Assembly: GCF_011516645.4 (NCBI RefSeq)
Contig: NZ_CP088285.1
Coordinates: forward strand, 3,428,501-3,492,500
Source: Bradyrhizobium septentrionale
GTDB lineage: Bacteria > Pseudomonadota > Alphaproteobacteria > Rhizobiales > Xanthobacteraceae
Direction of reading: 5' to 3'
Length of the DNA: 64,000 nucleotides
A program made the translations under genes and the position numbers. The first letter of the stretch is position 1; every line of letters starts with the position of its first letter. Positions 26,283 to 35,474 of the stretch are shown piece by piece. Under the pieces are notes generated by a model. It ran no database searches and was not told where the DNA came from. It saw only the letters and a list, made by a program, of their open reading frames with translations.

Positions 26283-27293
26283 ATGAACACGGACCGGCCG
26301 ATCGGTATTGCGGGCGCTGGCAGCATCGGTTGCTTCGTCGGCGGCATGCTGGCGGCGGCGGGCCGCCGCGTCGCGCTGCTGGCGCGGCCGCGGCTGATCC
26401 AGGAGATCTCAGCTGATGGCTTGCGGGTCAGCAGTTTCGACGGCTCGCAGCAGACGGTAACCGCGGACCGGCTCATGCTGTCAGACGATCCGTCGATCTT
26501 GCGCGACGTTCAGACGGTGCTGGTCACGGTGAAGAGCGCCGATACCGCCGAAATGGCCGATGTGATCGCGCGCCACGCACCCACAGATGCCGCGGTGATC
26601 AGCCTGCAGAACGGCGTCGGCAATGTGCCGCTGCTGCGCGACCGCCTGCCGGGCCGCAAGGTGCTCGGCGGCATGGTGCCGTTCAATGTGGTCGCGCTCG
26701 GCGACGGCCGCTTCCATCGCTCGACCGCGGGCGACATCGTGATCGCGCAGGATGACGCCGGCACGGCCGCACGGCTCTCGGTGCCGGGCCTTGCGATCAA
26801 CAGCACCGGCAATATCGACGGCGTGCAATGGGGCAAGCTGATCGTCAATCTCGGCAATGCGCTCAATGCGCTGTCCAACATTCCGCTGCGGCAGCAACTC
26901 GCGCAGCGCGGCTGGCGACGACTGCTTGCCGACCAGATGGCCGAGGGCTTGGCCGCGGTGCGCGCCGAAGGCATTGCGCCGGTATCACCGACGCCGCTTC
27001 CTTCGAGCTGGATGCCGCCCTTGCTGCGACTGCCGGACACGCTGTTCGACATGCTGCTCGGCCGCACCATGAAGATCGATCCCGAGGCGCGCTCCTCGAT
27101 GTGGGAGGATCTGCAGCGCGGCCACCGCACCGAGATCGATTATCTGCAAGGAGTAATCACCGCGATTGCGGATCGCCGCGGGCTCGATGCGCCGCTGTCG
27201 CGCCGCGTCATCGCGCTGATCCGCAAGGCAGAGGCCGCCGACAAGGGATCGCCGGGGCTGACGCCCGAGCAGATTCGCGCGGCATCGTCGTGA
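26283..27293 (+). CDS. panE: 2-dehydropantoate 2-reductase
   Basis: A 336-residue NADPH-dependent ketopantoate reductase of pantothenate/CoA synthesis. It has the dinucleotide motif IGIAGAGSIGCFVGGMLA, NGVGN in SLQNGVGNVPLL, the catalytic Lys in QWGKLIVNLGNALNALS, and the C-terminal ApbA_C segment with SSMWEDLQRGHRTEIDYLQG. The Glu and Asp of that segment match the substrate-binding part. Rhizobia often carry several PanE-like paralogues, and another lies at the right edge of this window, so the physiological substrate is not certain. Start ATG 26283. Confidence 0.88.
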   Translation: MNTDRPIGIAGAGSIGCFVGGMLAAAGRRVALLARPRLIQEISADGLRVSSFDGSQQTVTADRLMLSDDPSILRDVQTVLVTVKSADTAEMADVIARHAPTDAAVISLQNGVGNVPLLRDRLPGRKVLGGMVPFNVVALGDGRFHRSTAGDIVIAQDDAGTAARLSVPGLAINSTGNIDGVQWGKLIVNLGNALNALSNIPLRQQLAQRGWRRLLADQMAEGLAAVRAEGIAPVSPTPLPSSWMPPLLRLPDTLFDMLLGRTMKIDPEARSSMWEDLQRGHRTEIDYLQGVITAIADRRGLDAPLSRRVIALIRKAEAADKGSPGLTPEQIRAASS

Positions 27294-27335
27294 AGGCCGG
27301 CGATCATTGGCCACTTCGACCAAGGAGGTGACATC

Positions 27336-27542
27336 ATGAAACGATCTTGCATCATGCTGCTCACGCTTGTTGCGCTTGGTGGCGGCCCGGCCGGCGCCGC
27401 GCCGCCGACCGTGGTGCCTTCGCCAGGCTATGATGCGCGCTTGCAGGAGCAGCGCGCGGCGGCCGCGGCATCAGGCCAATCGGCGAGGCCTGCGCACAAG
27501 CCGGTCACGCCCCGGCACCACAAGCGCAGCCGCACACGCTGA
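27336..27542 (+). CDS. Small secreted basic hypothetical protein
   Basis: 68 residues: a signal peptide (MLLTLVALGGGPAGA) then a short proline/alanine-rich tail ending in a strongly basic PRHHKRSRTR. AAGGAGG at 27321-27327 gives an ideal ribosome binding site. It lies 22 bases upstream of the CAP-domain gene, so the two are likely co-transcribed. I do not recognise the family. Confidence 0.65.
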   Translation: MKRSCIMLLTLVALGGGPAGAAPPTVVPSPGYDARLQEQRAAAAASGQSARPAHKPVTPRHHKRSRTR

Positions 27543-27564
27543 TCCATTGCAGAGAAGGCCTCGG

Positions 27565-27987
27565 ATGAAACTGCTGTTCCTCGCGCTCACCCTCGTGCTC
27601 GGCTTGACCACGGCCGCAAGTGCCGCCGATTATGCCGGATCGATCAGTGCCTACCGGCGCGCCAACCGCATGTCCGCAGTGAAGCTCGACGCGAAGCTGA
27701 ATGCGATGGCGCTGAAGCAGGCGCAGGCGATGTCGGCGGGCGGATCGGTCAGCCATTCCGCGGGCGGCAGCTTCTTCACGCGCATCGCGCCGTTGAAGAA
27801 GCAGCGCGCCGCCGAAAATATCGGCGCGGGTTTCATTGCCTTCGCCGAGATGCTGAAGCAGTGGGAAAATTCGGCGGGGCATCGCGAGAACCTGCTGATG
27901 CCGGGCGCCAAGCGCGTGGGCGTCGCCTTCGTTGACAATCCGAAGTCGCCGTACCGCCGGTTCTGGGCGATGGTGATTACCGATTGA
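27565..27987 (+). CDS. Secreted CAP (SCP/PR1-like) domain protein
   Basis: 140 residues with a signal peptide ending ASAADYAG. CAP signatures are seen in LNAMALKQAQAMSAGGSVSHSAGG, AAENIGAGF and HRENLLMPGAKRVGVAFV. The His of SVSHS and Glu of AENIG are the usual cavity residues. Bacterial CAP proteins are extracytoplasmic, with unsettled activities. AGAAGG precedes the ATG at 27565. Confidence 0.85.
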   Translation: MKLLFLALTLVLGLTTAASAADYAGSISAYRRANRMSAVKLDAKLNAMALKQAQAMSAGGSVSHSAGGSFFTRIAPLKKQRAAENIGAGFIAFAEMLKQWENSAGHRENLLMPGAKRVGVAFVDNPKSPYRRFWAMVITD

Positions 27988-27997
27988 TAAGAGGAAA

Positions 27998-28639
27998 TCA
28001 GTTCCGCTTCGCGAGCTTGGTCGGCTGCGGCGGTGACGGCGCGAACAGCTTCTTCAAGCCGTCCAGTCCCTCGGAAAGCTTTGGCCATTCGCAGGAGAAC
28101 GTGCCCTTGACGCAGCTCCCCGCCTGCGGCCGCACCTTGGGAAGCGGGACGACAGTAACGCGCGGCTTGACCGGCCGCGCGACCGGGACAGGCGCCTTCG
28201 CCGGCTCGTTGTGCAGCGATGCCTGCTCAATCTGCGGCGGCTGCTCCTGCGGCCTTTCCTGCCGCTCGAGCTGCTTGGCGTTGAACGCGGCGACGATGCG
28301 GGAGCGGCGCTGCTTCTCGAGGTAACCAGTATATTCCTGATCGATCTTCTTCTGCTCGTCCGGCGTCGGATTGGGACCGGCGATATCGAAGCTGCGGTCC
28401 TGCATGAAGTCGTAATAGGTGTAGCCGCCGCCTACCTTGCGGCGTCCGGCAAACTTGGCGTTGCAATCGGCGAGTTGCGCGGTCCGGTCTTCTTTGGTCT
28501 TCGCCTTCTCGGCGAGGTCGGCGCAGTCCTCGAAGTCCTTCGGTGTGCCGCGCCACCATTGCGCGTGCGCGCTCATCGGCGCCAGCATGGAAGCGGCGAC
28601 CAGAATGGCGACAGCCAACGTCGATGATCGTGACGGCAT
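27998..28639 (-). CDS. Exported hypothetical protein
   Basis: About 213 residues if translation starts at the ATG at 28639 (another at 28648), which puts the signal peptide STLAVAILVAASMLAPMSAHA at the N-terminus. The mature part has four cysteines (CADL, CNAKF, SCVKG, SCEWP) and a central conserved block GGYTYYDFMQDRSFDIAGPNPTPDEQKKIDQEY, followed by a proline-rich linker. This looks like a conserved rhizobial secreted protein, but I cannot name it. It is convergent with the CAP gene, with only 10 bases between stops. Confidence 0.65.
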   Translation of the reverse strand: MPSRSSTLAVAILVAASMLAPMSAHAQWWRGTPKDFEDCADLAEKAKTKEDRTAQLADCNAKFAGRRKVGGGYTYYDFMQDRSFDIAGPNPTPDEQKKIDQEYTGYLEKQRRSRIVAAFNAKQLERQERPQEQPPQIEQASLHNEPAKAPVPVARPVKPRVTVVPLPKVRPQAGSCVKGTFSCEWPKLSEGLDGLKKLFAPSPPQPTKLAKRN

Positions 28640-28812
28640 CACGGACATTGCAAGCAAAACCCGAACCAGACAGGGTGAGCGGATTGTCGTCATTTTAACG
28701 ATGCTTGTCACCCCGGAACCCGACGATTTCCCTGCTCTTTTAAGCTGCACTCCAGCTGCTTGGTCCAGTGGAATATGTGCCGCACGCGATTGGAATAGTT
28801 GAACAATTTCTG

Positions 28813-28833
28813 ATCTCCCGGCGCGTGGGAGAT
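28813..28833 (-). terminator. Possible terminator hairpin after LuxR-type gene
   Basis: Arms ATCTCCC and GGGAGAT with a 7-base spacer lie 24 bases beyond the regulator stop on its strand. There is no strong U-tract, so the call is tentative. Confidence 0.3.
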
Positions 28834-28856
28834 TGGAACAATTCGATCTGAATCGT

Positions 28857-30032
28857 TCACTTCACCCGGTGCAGCAATGCGACGAGTTCCGCCTGCCGAT
28901 GCGTGCCGGTCTTCTGGAAGATCGTCTTGAGCTGATTGCGTGCGGTGGCAACAGCAACACCGGCCTCCTGCGCAGCAGTTTCGACCGAATCCCCGCGCGC
29001 AAGCCGCGCGGCGAGCCGCGCCTGTGCCGGCGTCAGCTCGAAAGTCGCCGCCAGCAGCGCCTGGTCGAACGCGGCGTTGCCTTCGAGATCGCGGATCAAC
29101 AAGAGCGCGCGCGCGCCCAGGAACGGCGAGCGCGCGGCGGGAGGCACCGGCTGCATCTGGATCACGAGCGGCCGCTTGTCGATCCTGCGCACCACGATCG
29201 GCGATGACGGCAATGGCTGCAGGTCCGAGCTGTGCGCCAGTTGATCGATCAGCCGGGTCAGATCGGCATTGGCCTGCCGGTCGAGCAACGTGAGGCGATT
29301 GTTGCGGATTGCGAGGTCGTGGCCGAGGCAGGCTTCCGCCTGGCTATTCATGCCGATGATGGCGCCGTAGCGGCCGACGGCAATCGCGGCGACCTGGATC
29401 AGGTCGAGCGCGCTGGTGACGCCTGATAATGCCGAGCGGCCGACGACGGTGGACAGCGTCGCGGCTTCGGTAAGCCGCGCCGACAAGCGCGAGAGCGCCT
29501 TGACCTCGTCGGCATCGAACATGCCTTCCTTCGGTGAACGCTGGATGCTCAGTGCCCACAACGCCGGGCCGGCGCGGAAGCCGACCGCGGCGAACCATTT
29601 CAATCCGAACTCGCCGAGCGTGGCGTAGAGAGGGTCGCGCAGCATCTCGGTTTCGGACTCAAACAGGTCCGCATCGGTGATGGCGGCGACGCCGGCGTGC
29701 ATCAGCGGCACGCCGCGGGCCGCGCGAATGTCGGTGAGATGAAAATTCTGCGGGAAATAGGTCTTGGTGAAATAGTCGGAGATCGATTCCGAGCGCGGAA
29801 TGTCTTCGGTACGGATATCGCTCTGAAGCATCGCCGCCCCGGTCGCGCCAACGGCGGCGCAGACCTCGTCCATGAAGGACGGCCAGGTCGCGGGATCGAG
29901 AACCACGTCGCCAAGGCGCGCGGTGACATCGTCCAGCCGGTGCAGGTCGACCAAAGGCTCAGCTCCGCCTGATGCAGAGTCCCGTTGTTTCGTAGAGCGA
30001 AACAGGTCGCGCCTGCTTGCGCCCGGTACCAT
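28857..30032 (-). CDS. LuxR-type helix-turn-helix transcriptional regulator
   Basis: About 391 residues using the ATG at 30032; a TTG at 30110 would add 26. The C-terminal 60 residues (FELTPAQARLAARLARGDSVETAAQEAGVAVATARNQLKTIFQKTGTHRQAELVALL) form a clear LuxR/GerE HTH. The N-terminal 300 residues have a helical signal-sensing character and show no autoinducer-binding motif (no W-Y-D-W-like pattern), so it is not an obvious homoserine-lactone receptor. No dedicated target is evident; it lies near the divergent secreted-protein cluster and the adh operon. Confidence 0.8.
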   Translation of the reverse strand: MVPGASRRDLFRSTKQRDSASGGAEPLVDLHRLDDVTARLGDVVLDPATWPSFMDEVCAAVGATGAAMLQSDIRTEDIPRSESISDYFTKTYFPQNFHLTDIRAARGVPLMHAGVAAITDADLFESETEMLRDPLYATLGEFGLKWFAAVGFRAGPALWALSIQRSPKEGMFDADEVKALSRLSARLTEAATLSTVVGRSALSGVTSALDLIQVAAIAVGRYGAIIGMNSQAEACLGHDLAIRNNRLTLLDRQANADLTRLIDQLAHSSDLQPLPSSPIVVRRIDKRPLVIQMQPVPPAARSPFLGARALLLIRDLEGNAAFDQALLAATFELTPAQARLAARLARGDSVETAAQEAGVAVATARNQLKTIFQKTGTHRQAELVALLHRVK

Positions 30033-30181
30033 GCATAAGAAAACCGGGACGCCCGATATGCAAGTTAAATCAGCGACAAGGTCGGAGGCTGGATCCGGAA
30101 AGCGGGCCAAAACGTGATCGAAAATCGGCGGATCCCGACCGCCTTGGCGTTTCGGCCCGCGATAACTCGCGAAGCCCCGGC

Positions 30182-31264
30182 TCAGCGATTGGGCTGGATG
30201 ATGATCTTGGTGTGGCGTTCGGGATTGGCGAGGTCGCTGAACGCCTGCGCCACCCCGTCGAGGCCGATCGTGGCGGTCACCATCGCTGCGGCGTCGACCT
30301 TGCCCTCGGCGATCAGGTGCAGCGCCAGCGCGTATTCCTCCGGCGTGTAGGCGTAGACATATTGCAGCGACAGTTCCTTGAGCACCCCGAGCAGCGGCTC
30401 GGAGGTGTCACTCTCCATGCAAACGCCGACCACGACGATGCGGCCATCGCGCGGCGCGCCCTCGAACACCTGCTGCAGCAAGCCCGGAATGCCGACGCAT
30501 TCGAAGATCAGGCCGGGCTTGAGCGGCGGCAGGAAGGCCTGGAACGGCGGCCGCGCCGCCTTCTGCTCCGGCGTCATCTCGGCGTGCTGCGCCCAGGCCG
30601 TGAACGGCTGGGTCTCGGCGGGGTTGACCACGACGTCGGCGCCCATCTTCTCCGCGAGCGCGCGCCGCGCCTGCGAATAGTCCGAAGCGACGATCGGATG
30701 CAGGCCGCGCAGCTTCAGGGCGGCGGTCACCGCCAGGCCAACCGGACCGCAGCCGATCACGAGCGGCACCTCATCGCCGCGGATACCTGCCTTCGCCACA
30801 GCGTGGATACCGACCGCAAGCGGCTCGGTCAGCGCAGCGTGCTCGGCGGCGAGGCCGTTCGGCACCTCGATCATCAAGGGCTCGGTCAGCAGCATCCGCT
30901 CGGCATACCCGCCGGCGATATCGTTGGAATAGCCGATGCCCTGCGGCCCGCTCGCGCCGAGCAGAACCGGCACCGAGCACACCCGCGTGCCCGGCTTGAA
31001 ACGCCTCTGGGTCGCCGGACCGTAGTCGAGCACTTCGCAGCAGAATTCGTGGCCGAACACGACGTCGCGCGACAGGTCCATCGGCTTGCGGCCGGGAAAG
31101 TGCTTCATCAGTTTCGCGGTGTGTCCGGCATGCTTGCGCGCGTGCAGATCGGAGCCGCAGATGCCGCAGGCCAGCGTCTTGACCAGCACCTGGCCGGCGG
31201 CCGGCACAGGATCGGGGATATTGTCGGTGACGATATTTCCGTTCCTGAACACGGCTGCGCGCAC
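30182..31264 (-). CDS. Zinc-dependent medium-chain alcohol dehydrogenase
   Basis: A 360-residue MDR enzyme. Catalytic zinc ligands lie in ACGICGSDLHARKH and VVFGHEFCCEV; the cofactor domain has VIGCGPVGLAVTAALKLRG with an acidic residue in VASDYS, typical of NAD preference. The structural zinc cysteine cluster is absent. It follows the tetR gene by 10 bases on the same strand, so it is co-transcribed and presumably TetR-regulated, opposite a Baeyer-Villiger-type monooxygenase. Oxidation of a secondary alcohol to the ketone consumed by that monooxygenase is a reasonable inference. Confidence 0.87.
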   Translation of the reverse strand: MRAAVFRNGNIVTDNIPDPVPAAGQVLVKTLACGICGSDLHARKHAGHTAKLMKHFPGRKPMDLSRDVVFGHEFCCEVLDYGPATQRRFKPGTRVCSVPVLLGASGPQGIGYSNDIAGGYAERMLLTEPLMIEVPNGLAAEHAALTEPLAVGIHAVAKAGIRGDEVPLVIGCGPVGLAVTAALKLRGLHPIVASDYSQARRALAEKMGADVVVNPAETQPFTAWAQHAEMTPEQKAARPPFQAFLPPLKPGLIFECVGIPGLLQQVFEGAPRDGRIVVVGVCMESDTSEPLLGVLKELSLQYVYAYTPEEYALALHLIAEGKVDAAAMVTATIGLDGVAQAFSDLANPERHTKIIIQPNR

Positions 31265-31274
31265 GGCTCGTCTC

Positions 31275-31922
31275 CTACGTTGAAATTGTGTGGCTGTTGG
31301 TCTCGGTCAGCGCCACCCGGCAGAAGCTCGCGGCGATCGCGACGACGTCCTCGACCGCCTGCGGATATTGCTTCGACACCCAGCGCAGCGCGATCGAGAT
31401 GACGGCGCCGACCATGCCGTTCGAGAGCAGTGTCGCCATTGCGGCCTTGTCGCCGCGTTTCGGATCGGACGCGGGCGGCACCAGAATGTCGCTGAAGACC
31501 CGCAAGGCGTCGAGCTTGACGGCATCGACCGCCGGACTGATGCCGGAAATCTCCAGCAGGAAGACCCGCGCCGGCTTCGGATGCTGCTTCAGCCGGGTGA
31601 AATACAGCGTCAGCGCGGCACGCAGCCTTGCCTCGGGATCGTCGCCGGCGGCTGCGGCGGCGGCAATCATCTCCTCGTGCAAATGACCGACGACATGATT
31701 GTAGGCTGCGATCAGCAGCGCTTCGCTGTTGGCGAAGGATTCGTAGAAATAGCGCTCGGTTAGCTCGGCTGCCTCGCAGATCGCCTTCACGGTTGCGACG
31801 CGATAGCCGACCTCGCCATAGACCTCGATCGCCGCGTCGATCAGCCTGAGCCGCCGCTCGGCGCGGCGTTCCTCGGCGTCCATACCGCCGTAGAGGCGGG
31901 CTTTCCGGCTGCTGCTTGCCAT
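31275..31922 (-). CDS. TetR family transcriptional regulator
   Basis: 215 residues with an N-terminal TetR HTH: RLIDAAIEVYGEVGYRVATVKAICEAAELTERYFYESFANSEALLIAAY. The C-terminal ligand domain is unassigned. It is the first gene of an operon with adh and is divergent from the monooxygenase over a 10-8-10 inverted repeat that starts 22 bases upstream of its ATG, a standard arrangement for auto-repression plus control of the divergent gene. Confidence 0.9.
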   Translation of the reverse strand: MASSSRKARLYGGMDAEERRAERRLRLIDAAIEVYGEVGYRVATVKAICEAAELTERYFYESFANSEALLIAAYNHVVGHLHEEMIAAAAAAGDDPEARLRAALTLYFTRLKQHPKPARVFLLEISGISPAVDAVKLDALRVFSDILVPPASDPKRGDKAAMATLLSNGMVGAVISIALRWVSKQYPQAVEDVVAIAASFCRVALTETNSHTIST

Positions 31923-31943
31923 GAAAGTCTATTGACATGGGGC

Positions 31944-31971
31944 ATTGTCAGATGTCAAGGTATCTGACAAT
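31944..31971. promoter_or_regulatory. TetR operator candidate
   Basis: Perfect arms ATTGTCAGAT and ATCTGACAAT separated by eight bases. Further half-site-like TGACA/TGTCA elements occur at 31933-31937, 31954-31957 and 31977-31981, so more than one dimer may bind. It lies between the divergent tetR and monooxygenase starts. Confidence 0.8.
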
Positions 31972-32006
31972 ACGGATTGTCAATACTGCCACGGGAGGGT
32001 CAGGGC

Positions 32007-33514
32007 ATGTCCGCGCATTTCGACGTGTTGATTGTGGGCGCGGGGCTCTCGGGCATCGGCGCCGGCTACCATCTGCAGGCCAACTGCCCGGACCGCAGCT
32101 ACGCCATTCTCGAAGGCCGCGACTGCATCGGCGGCACCTGGGACCTGTTCCGCTATCCCGGCATCCGCTCCGACTCCGACATGTACACGCTCGGCTATTC
32201 GTTCCGGCCGTGGACCGAGCCGAAGGCGATCGCCGACGGTCCGTCGATCCTGAACTATGTGCGCGAGACCGCGCGCATCTACGGCATCGACAAGAATATC
32301 CGCTTCAATCACCGCGTCATCAGTGCCGACTGGTCGTCTACCGACTCGCAATGGACGGTCGAGGTCGAGCGCGGGGCGGAGAAGACGATCGAGCGCCTCA
32401 CCTGCAACTTCCTGTTCATGTGCAGCGGCTACTACAAATATGAACATGGCTATACGCCCGACTTCCCCGGCATCGCCGATTTCTCGCCGGCCGCGTCGTC
32501 CATCCGCAGAAGTGGACCGACGACATCGACTACGCCGGCAAGAAGGTGGTGGTGATCGGCAGCGGCGCGACCGCGGTGACGCTGGTGCCGGAAATGGCCA
32601 AGACCGCCGCTCATGTCACGATGCTGCAGCGTTCGCCGACCTATGTCGTGGCGCGGCCGGACGAGGACAAGGTCGCCAACTGGTTGCGCGCGCGACTTCC
32701 TGCGAAGGTCGCCTACGGCCTCACGCGCTGGAAGAACGTGCTGTTCGGCATGTATTTCTACCGGCTCTGCAAGCGCGATCCGGAGCGCGTGAAGAAGCTG
32801 ATCCTCGGCGGCGTGCGCCACGCGCTCGGCCCCGACTACGACGTCGCCACCCATTTCACGCCGAGCTACAATCCGTGGGACCAGCGGCTTTGCCTGGTGC
32901 CGAACGGCGATCTCTTTCAATCGCTGCGCAGCGGCGGCTCGTCTGTGGTCACCGACCAGATCGAGACCTTCACGCCCGGCGGCATCAAGCTCAAGAGCGG
33001 CAATTTGCTCGACGCCGACGTCGTGGTGACCGCGACCGGCCTCGATCTGCAGGTGCTCGGCGGGCTCGAGATCAATGTCGACGGCGCGCCTGTCGATCTG
33101 TCGAAGACCATGAACTACAAGGGGCTGATGTACTCGGGCGTGCCGAACCTCGCCGCCGCCTTCGGTTACACCAACGCGTCATGGACGCTGAAATGCGACC
33201 TGACCTGCGAATATGTCTGCCGCATGCTCAACCACATGAAGACCAATGGCTACGCGCAAGCCACGCCGCGGCGGAACGACCCGACCGTGACCGAACTTCC
33301 CTGGGTGGATTTCTCCTCCGGCTATATCCAGCGCGCTGCCGCCAGATTCCCCAAGCAGGGCTCGCGCCGGCCGTGGCGGCTCTACCAGAACTATGCGCTC
33401 GACATCGTGACGCTGCGCTTCGGCTCGCTGAAGGATGAGGCGATAGAGTTTCTGCCGGCGCGCCGGGCCGGCGCGGCGGATCAGGCCGCGAGCCCGGCGA
33501 GACAGGTGGCGTAA
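32007..33514 (+). pseudogene. FAD-dependent Baeyer-Villiger-type monooxygenase, frame-broken
   Basis: The two parts together would give about 502 residues, normal for the family. The first frame starts at ATG 32007 (GGGAGGG upstream) with the FAD motif IVGAGLSGIGAGYHL, GGTWDLFRYPGIRSDSD and CSGYYKYE; it loses frame at about 32484-32488. The second frame carries GRVVHPQKWTDDIDYAGKKVVVIGSGATAVT (NADPH motif) and continues to 33514. One missing base rejoins them, and the break falls inside the F-x-G-x-x-x-H-x-x-x-W fingerprint. Intact homologues oxidise ketones to esters with NADPH and O2. As sequenced the gene is broken; a sequence error is possible. Confidence 0.85.
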
Positions 33515-33536
33515 CGACGAGGCGACCGGCGGCGCG

Positions 33537-34445
33537 CTAATCTTCCGCACAGTCTGCAAGCAGATCCCGCAGCCAGACATGGCCGGGATCGTTGTCGAAG
33601 CGTGCGTGCCAGGTCGCGTAGAGCGAGAAATGCCCGGCGTCGAACGGCAGCCCGATGGCGGTGAGCACATTGGAATAACGCGCGAGGAACCGCGCCGGCA
33701 GCGTGCAGACGAAATCGGTCGACTGCAGGATGACAGGCACGACGCTGTAATGTTGCACGGAGACCCCGACGCGCCGGGTCAGGCCTCGTGCCGCGAGGAT
33801 GTCGTCGACGAAGCCGCGAAAGCTGCCGCCGTCTCCGGAGACGATGACGTGTTCGAGCGATGCATATTCCTTCAGCGACGGCCGACGTGAGCCGCGCGGA
33901 TGCGCCTTGCGTTGCGCCATCATGAAGCGCTCTTCCAGCAGCGGCCTGTGCGGCATCCCGTTCGGCAGCGCGTTCTTCGAGACCAGTGCGATGTCGATCT
34001 CGCCAGCTTCGAGCTGTGCCGCAAGCCGTGCCGGGTCGACGGCGCGAAACGCCAGCCGGGTGGTCGCGGCGCCGCTGCGGCGCATCCGCTGCACCAGCCG
34101 CCCGCCCAGCATGGCGCTGGCATTGTCGTTGGCGCCGATCGCAAAAGTCCGCTGCGAACTCTTCGGCTCGAACACCGGCGGGGTGCGCACCACGTCGTCG
34201 AGCCGCCGCAGCGCGTCGCGCAGCGGCTCCCGCAGCTTGATCGCGCAGGGCGTCAGCACCATGCCCTTGCCCGATGCCGCCGGCGTCAGCAGCTGATCGC
34301 CGAAGACGTCGCGCAGCCGCGCCAGTTGCGCGGAGAGCGCGGGCTGGCTGAGGCCAAGCCGCGCCGCCGCGCGGGTCACGTTGCGCTCGTCGAGCATCAC
34401 GCTGAGCGAAACCAGCAATGGCAGCGTGTGGGCGTTCATATCCAT
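33537..34445 (-). CDS. LysR family transcriptional regulator
   Basis: About 302 residues from the ATG at 34445 (upstream in-frame ATG 34481). The N-terminal winged helix is clear: LPLLVSLSVMLDERNVTRAAARLGLSQPALSAQLARLRDVFGDQLL, followed by an effector domain (QRTFAIGANDNASAMLGGRL, DIALVSKNALP). The NodD/LinR-like subgroup is suggested by the start and length. It is divergent from the metallohydrolase and alpha/beta hydrolase genes, its probable targets. Confidence 0.88.
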   Translation of the reverse strand: MDMNAHTLPLLVSLSVMLDERNVTRAAARLGLSQPALSAQLARLRDVFGDQLLTPAASGKGMVLTPCAIKLREPLRDALRRLDDVVRTPPVFEPKSSQRTFAIGANDNASAMLGGRLVQRMRRSGAATTRLAFRAVDPARLAAQLEAGEIDIALVSKNALPNGMPHRPLLEERFMMAQRKAHPRGSRRPSLKEYASLEHVIVSGDGGSFRGFVDDILAARGLTRRVGVSVQHYSVVPVILQSTDFVCTLPARFLARYSNVLTAIGLPFDAGHFSLYATWHARFDNDPGHVWLRDLLADCAED

Positions 34446-34568
34446 GAGGCTTATGCCTGTTATGTAGTCTATCGATTTCAATTATCGCATGCCGCGAGGC
34501 ATTGAGGCAACAAGGTTCGGCGCCCGTGATCGCCGACGCGAACTGCGGTGCAGGAAGGGATGCAGGCC

Positions 34569-35438
34569 ATGAGCTGCCATTCGATCGGCGACGTGACGGT
34601 CCGGCGGGTGACCGAACAATGCGGCGCCGGATTTGCCCCTGGCTTCCTGTTTCCGGACTGGGATCCGCGCGTGCTCGACGAGCACAAAGCGCTGATGATT
34701 CCCGACTGTCTCGACGTGACAGAAGGGCGATTCATTGCCAGCGTGCACAGCTGGGTGCTGCGAACCCGGCACCACACCATCCTGATCGACTGCTGCGCCG
34801 GCAATCACAAGAACCGGCCCGGCCTGCCGCGTTTTCACCAATTGAACCTGCCGTTCCTCGAGCGGTTGGCGGAGGCCGGCGTCTCGCCTGACGCTGTCGA
34901 TTACGTCATGTGCACGCATCTTCATGTCGATCATTGCGGCTGGAATACGCGGCTGGTGGATGGCCGATGGGTGCCGACCTTTCCGAATGCGCGATATTTG
35001 TTCTCGAAAGCCGAATACGATCATTGGCGCGGTCCGGCCGGGCGCGAGGGGTTCAATGCCGGCGTCTATGAGGATAGCGTGCTGCCGGTGGTCGCAAGCG
35101 GGCAGGCCGAGATCGTCGATGGCGAAGGCGAGGTCGGCGATGGCCTCACCTTTCACCCGACGCCGGGCCACAGCATAGGTCACGTGGCGATCAGGCTTGC
35201 CAATGCCGGCCAATCCGGATTCTTTAGCGGCGATATCATGCATCAGCCGCTGCAGGTGTTTCGTCCCGACTGGAACAGCGCCTTCTGCGAGGACCCTGTG
35301 CGTGCGCGCCAATCCCGCCGCTGGCTGCTGGAGCAGGCGGCGGAAAGCGGCGCCACGGTGTTCACCGCGCATTTTGCCGCCTCGTCGGCCGGCCGCGTCA
35401 TCCGCCGCGGCGACCGGTTCGACTGGCGCTTCGCGTGA
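34569..35438 (+). CDS. MBL-fold metallohydrolase
   Basis: About 289 residues. Metal motif THLHVDHCGWN, then His in TPGHSIGHVAI, Asp in FFSGDIMHQPLQVF and His in FTAHFAAS. It belongs to the same broad lactonase-like group as the protein at 23.5 kb but is a separate branch (N-terminal PDWDPRVLDEHKALMIPDCLD). The start is chosen among close ATGs (34560, 34569) because AGGAAGGG at 34551-34558 fits 34569. The alpha/beta hydrolase gene follows 36 bases later, so the two form an operon divergent from LysR. A lactone or ester substrate is inferred. Confidence 0.82.
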   Translation: MSCHSIGDVTVRRVTEQCGAGFAPGFLFPDWDPRVLDEHKALMIPDCLDVTEGRFIASVHSWVLRTRHHTILIDCCAGNHKNRPGLPRFHQLNLPFLERLAEAGVSPDAVDYVMCTHLHVDHCGWNTRLVDGRWVPTFPNARYLFSKAEYDHWRGPAGREGFNAGVYEDSVLPVVASGQAEIVDGEGEVGDGLTFHPTPGHSIGHVAIRLANAGQSGFFSGDIMHQPLQVFRPDWNSAFCEDPVRARQSRRWLLEQAAESGATVFTAHFAASSAGRVIRRGDRFDWRFA

Positions 35439-35474
35439 CGCCCGCGAGACCAGAAGAACGAGGACGACCGCAAC

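Noticed and set aside
28857..30032. Acyl-homoserine-lactone receptor of the LuxR type
   Set aside because: Only the C-terminal HTH matches; the N-terminal part lacks the autoinducer-domain signature and no synthase gene is nearby.
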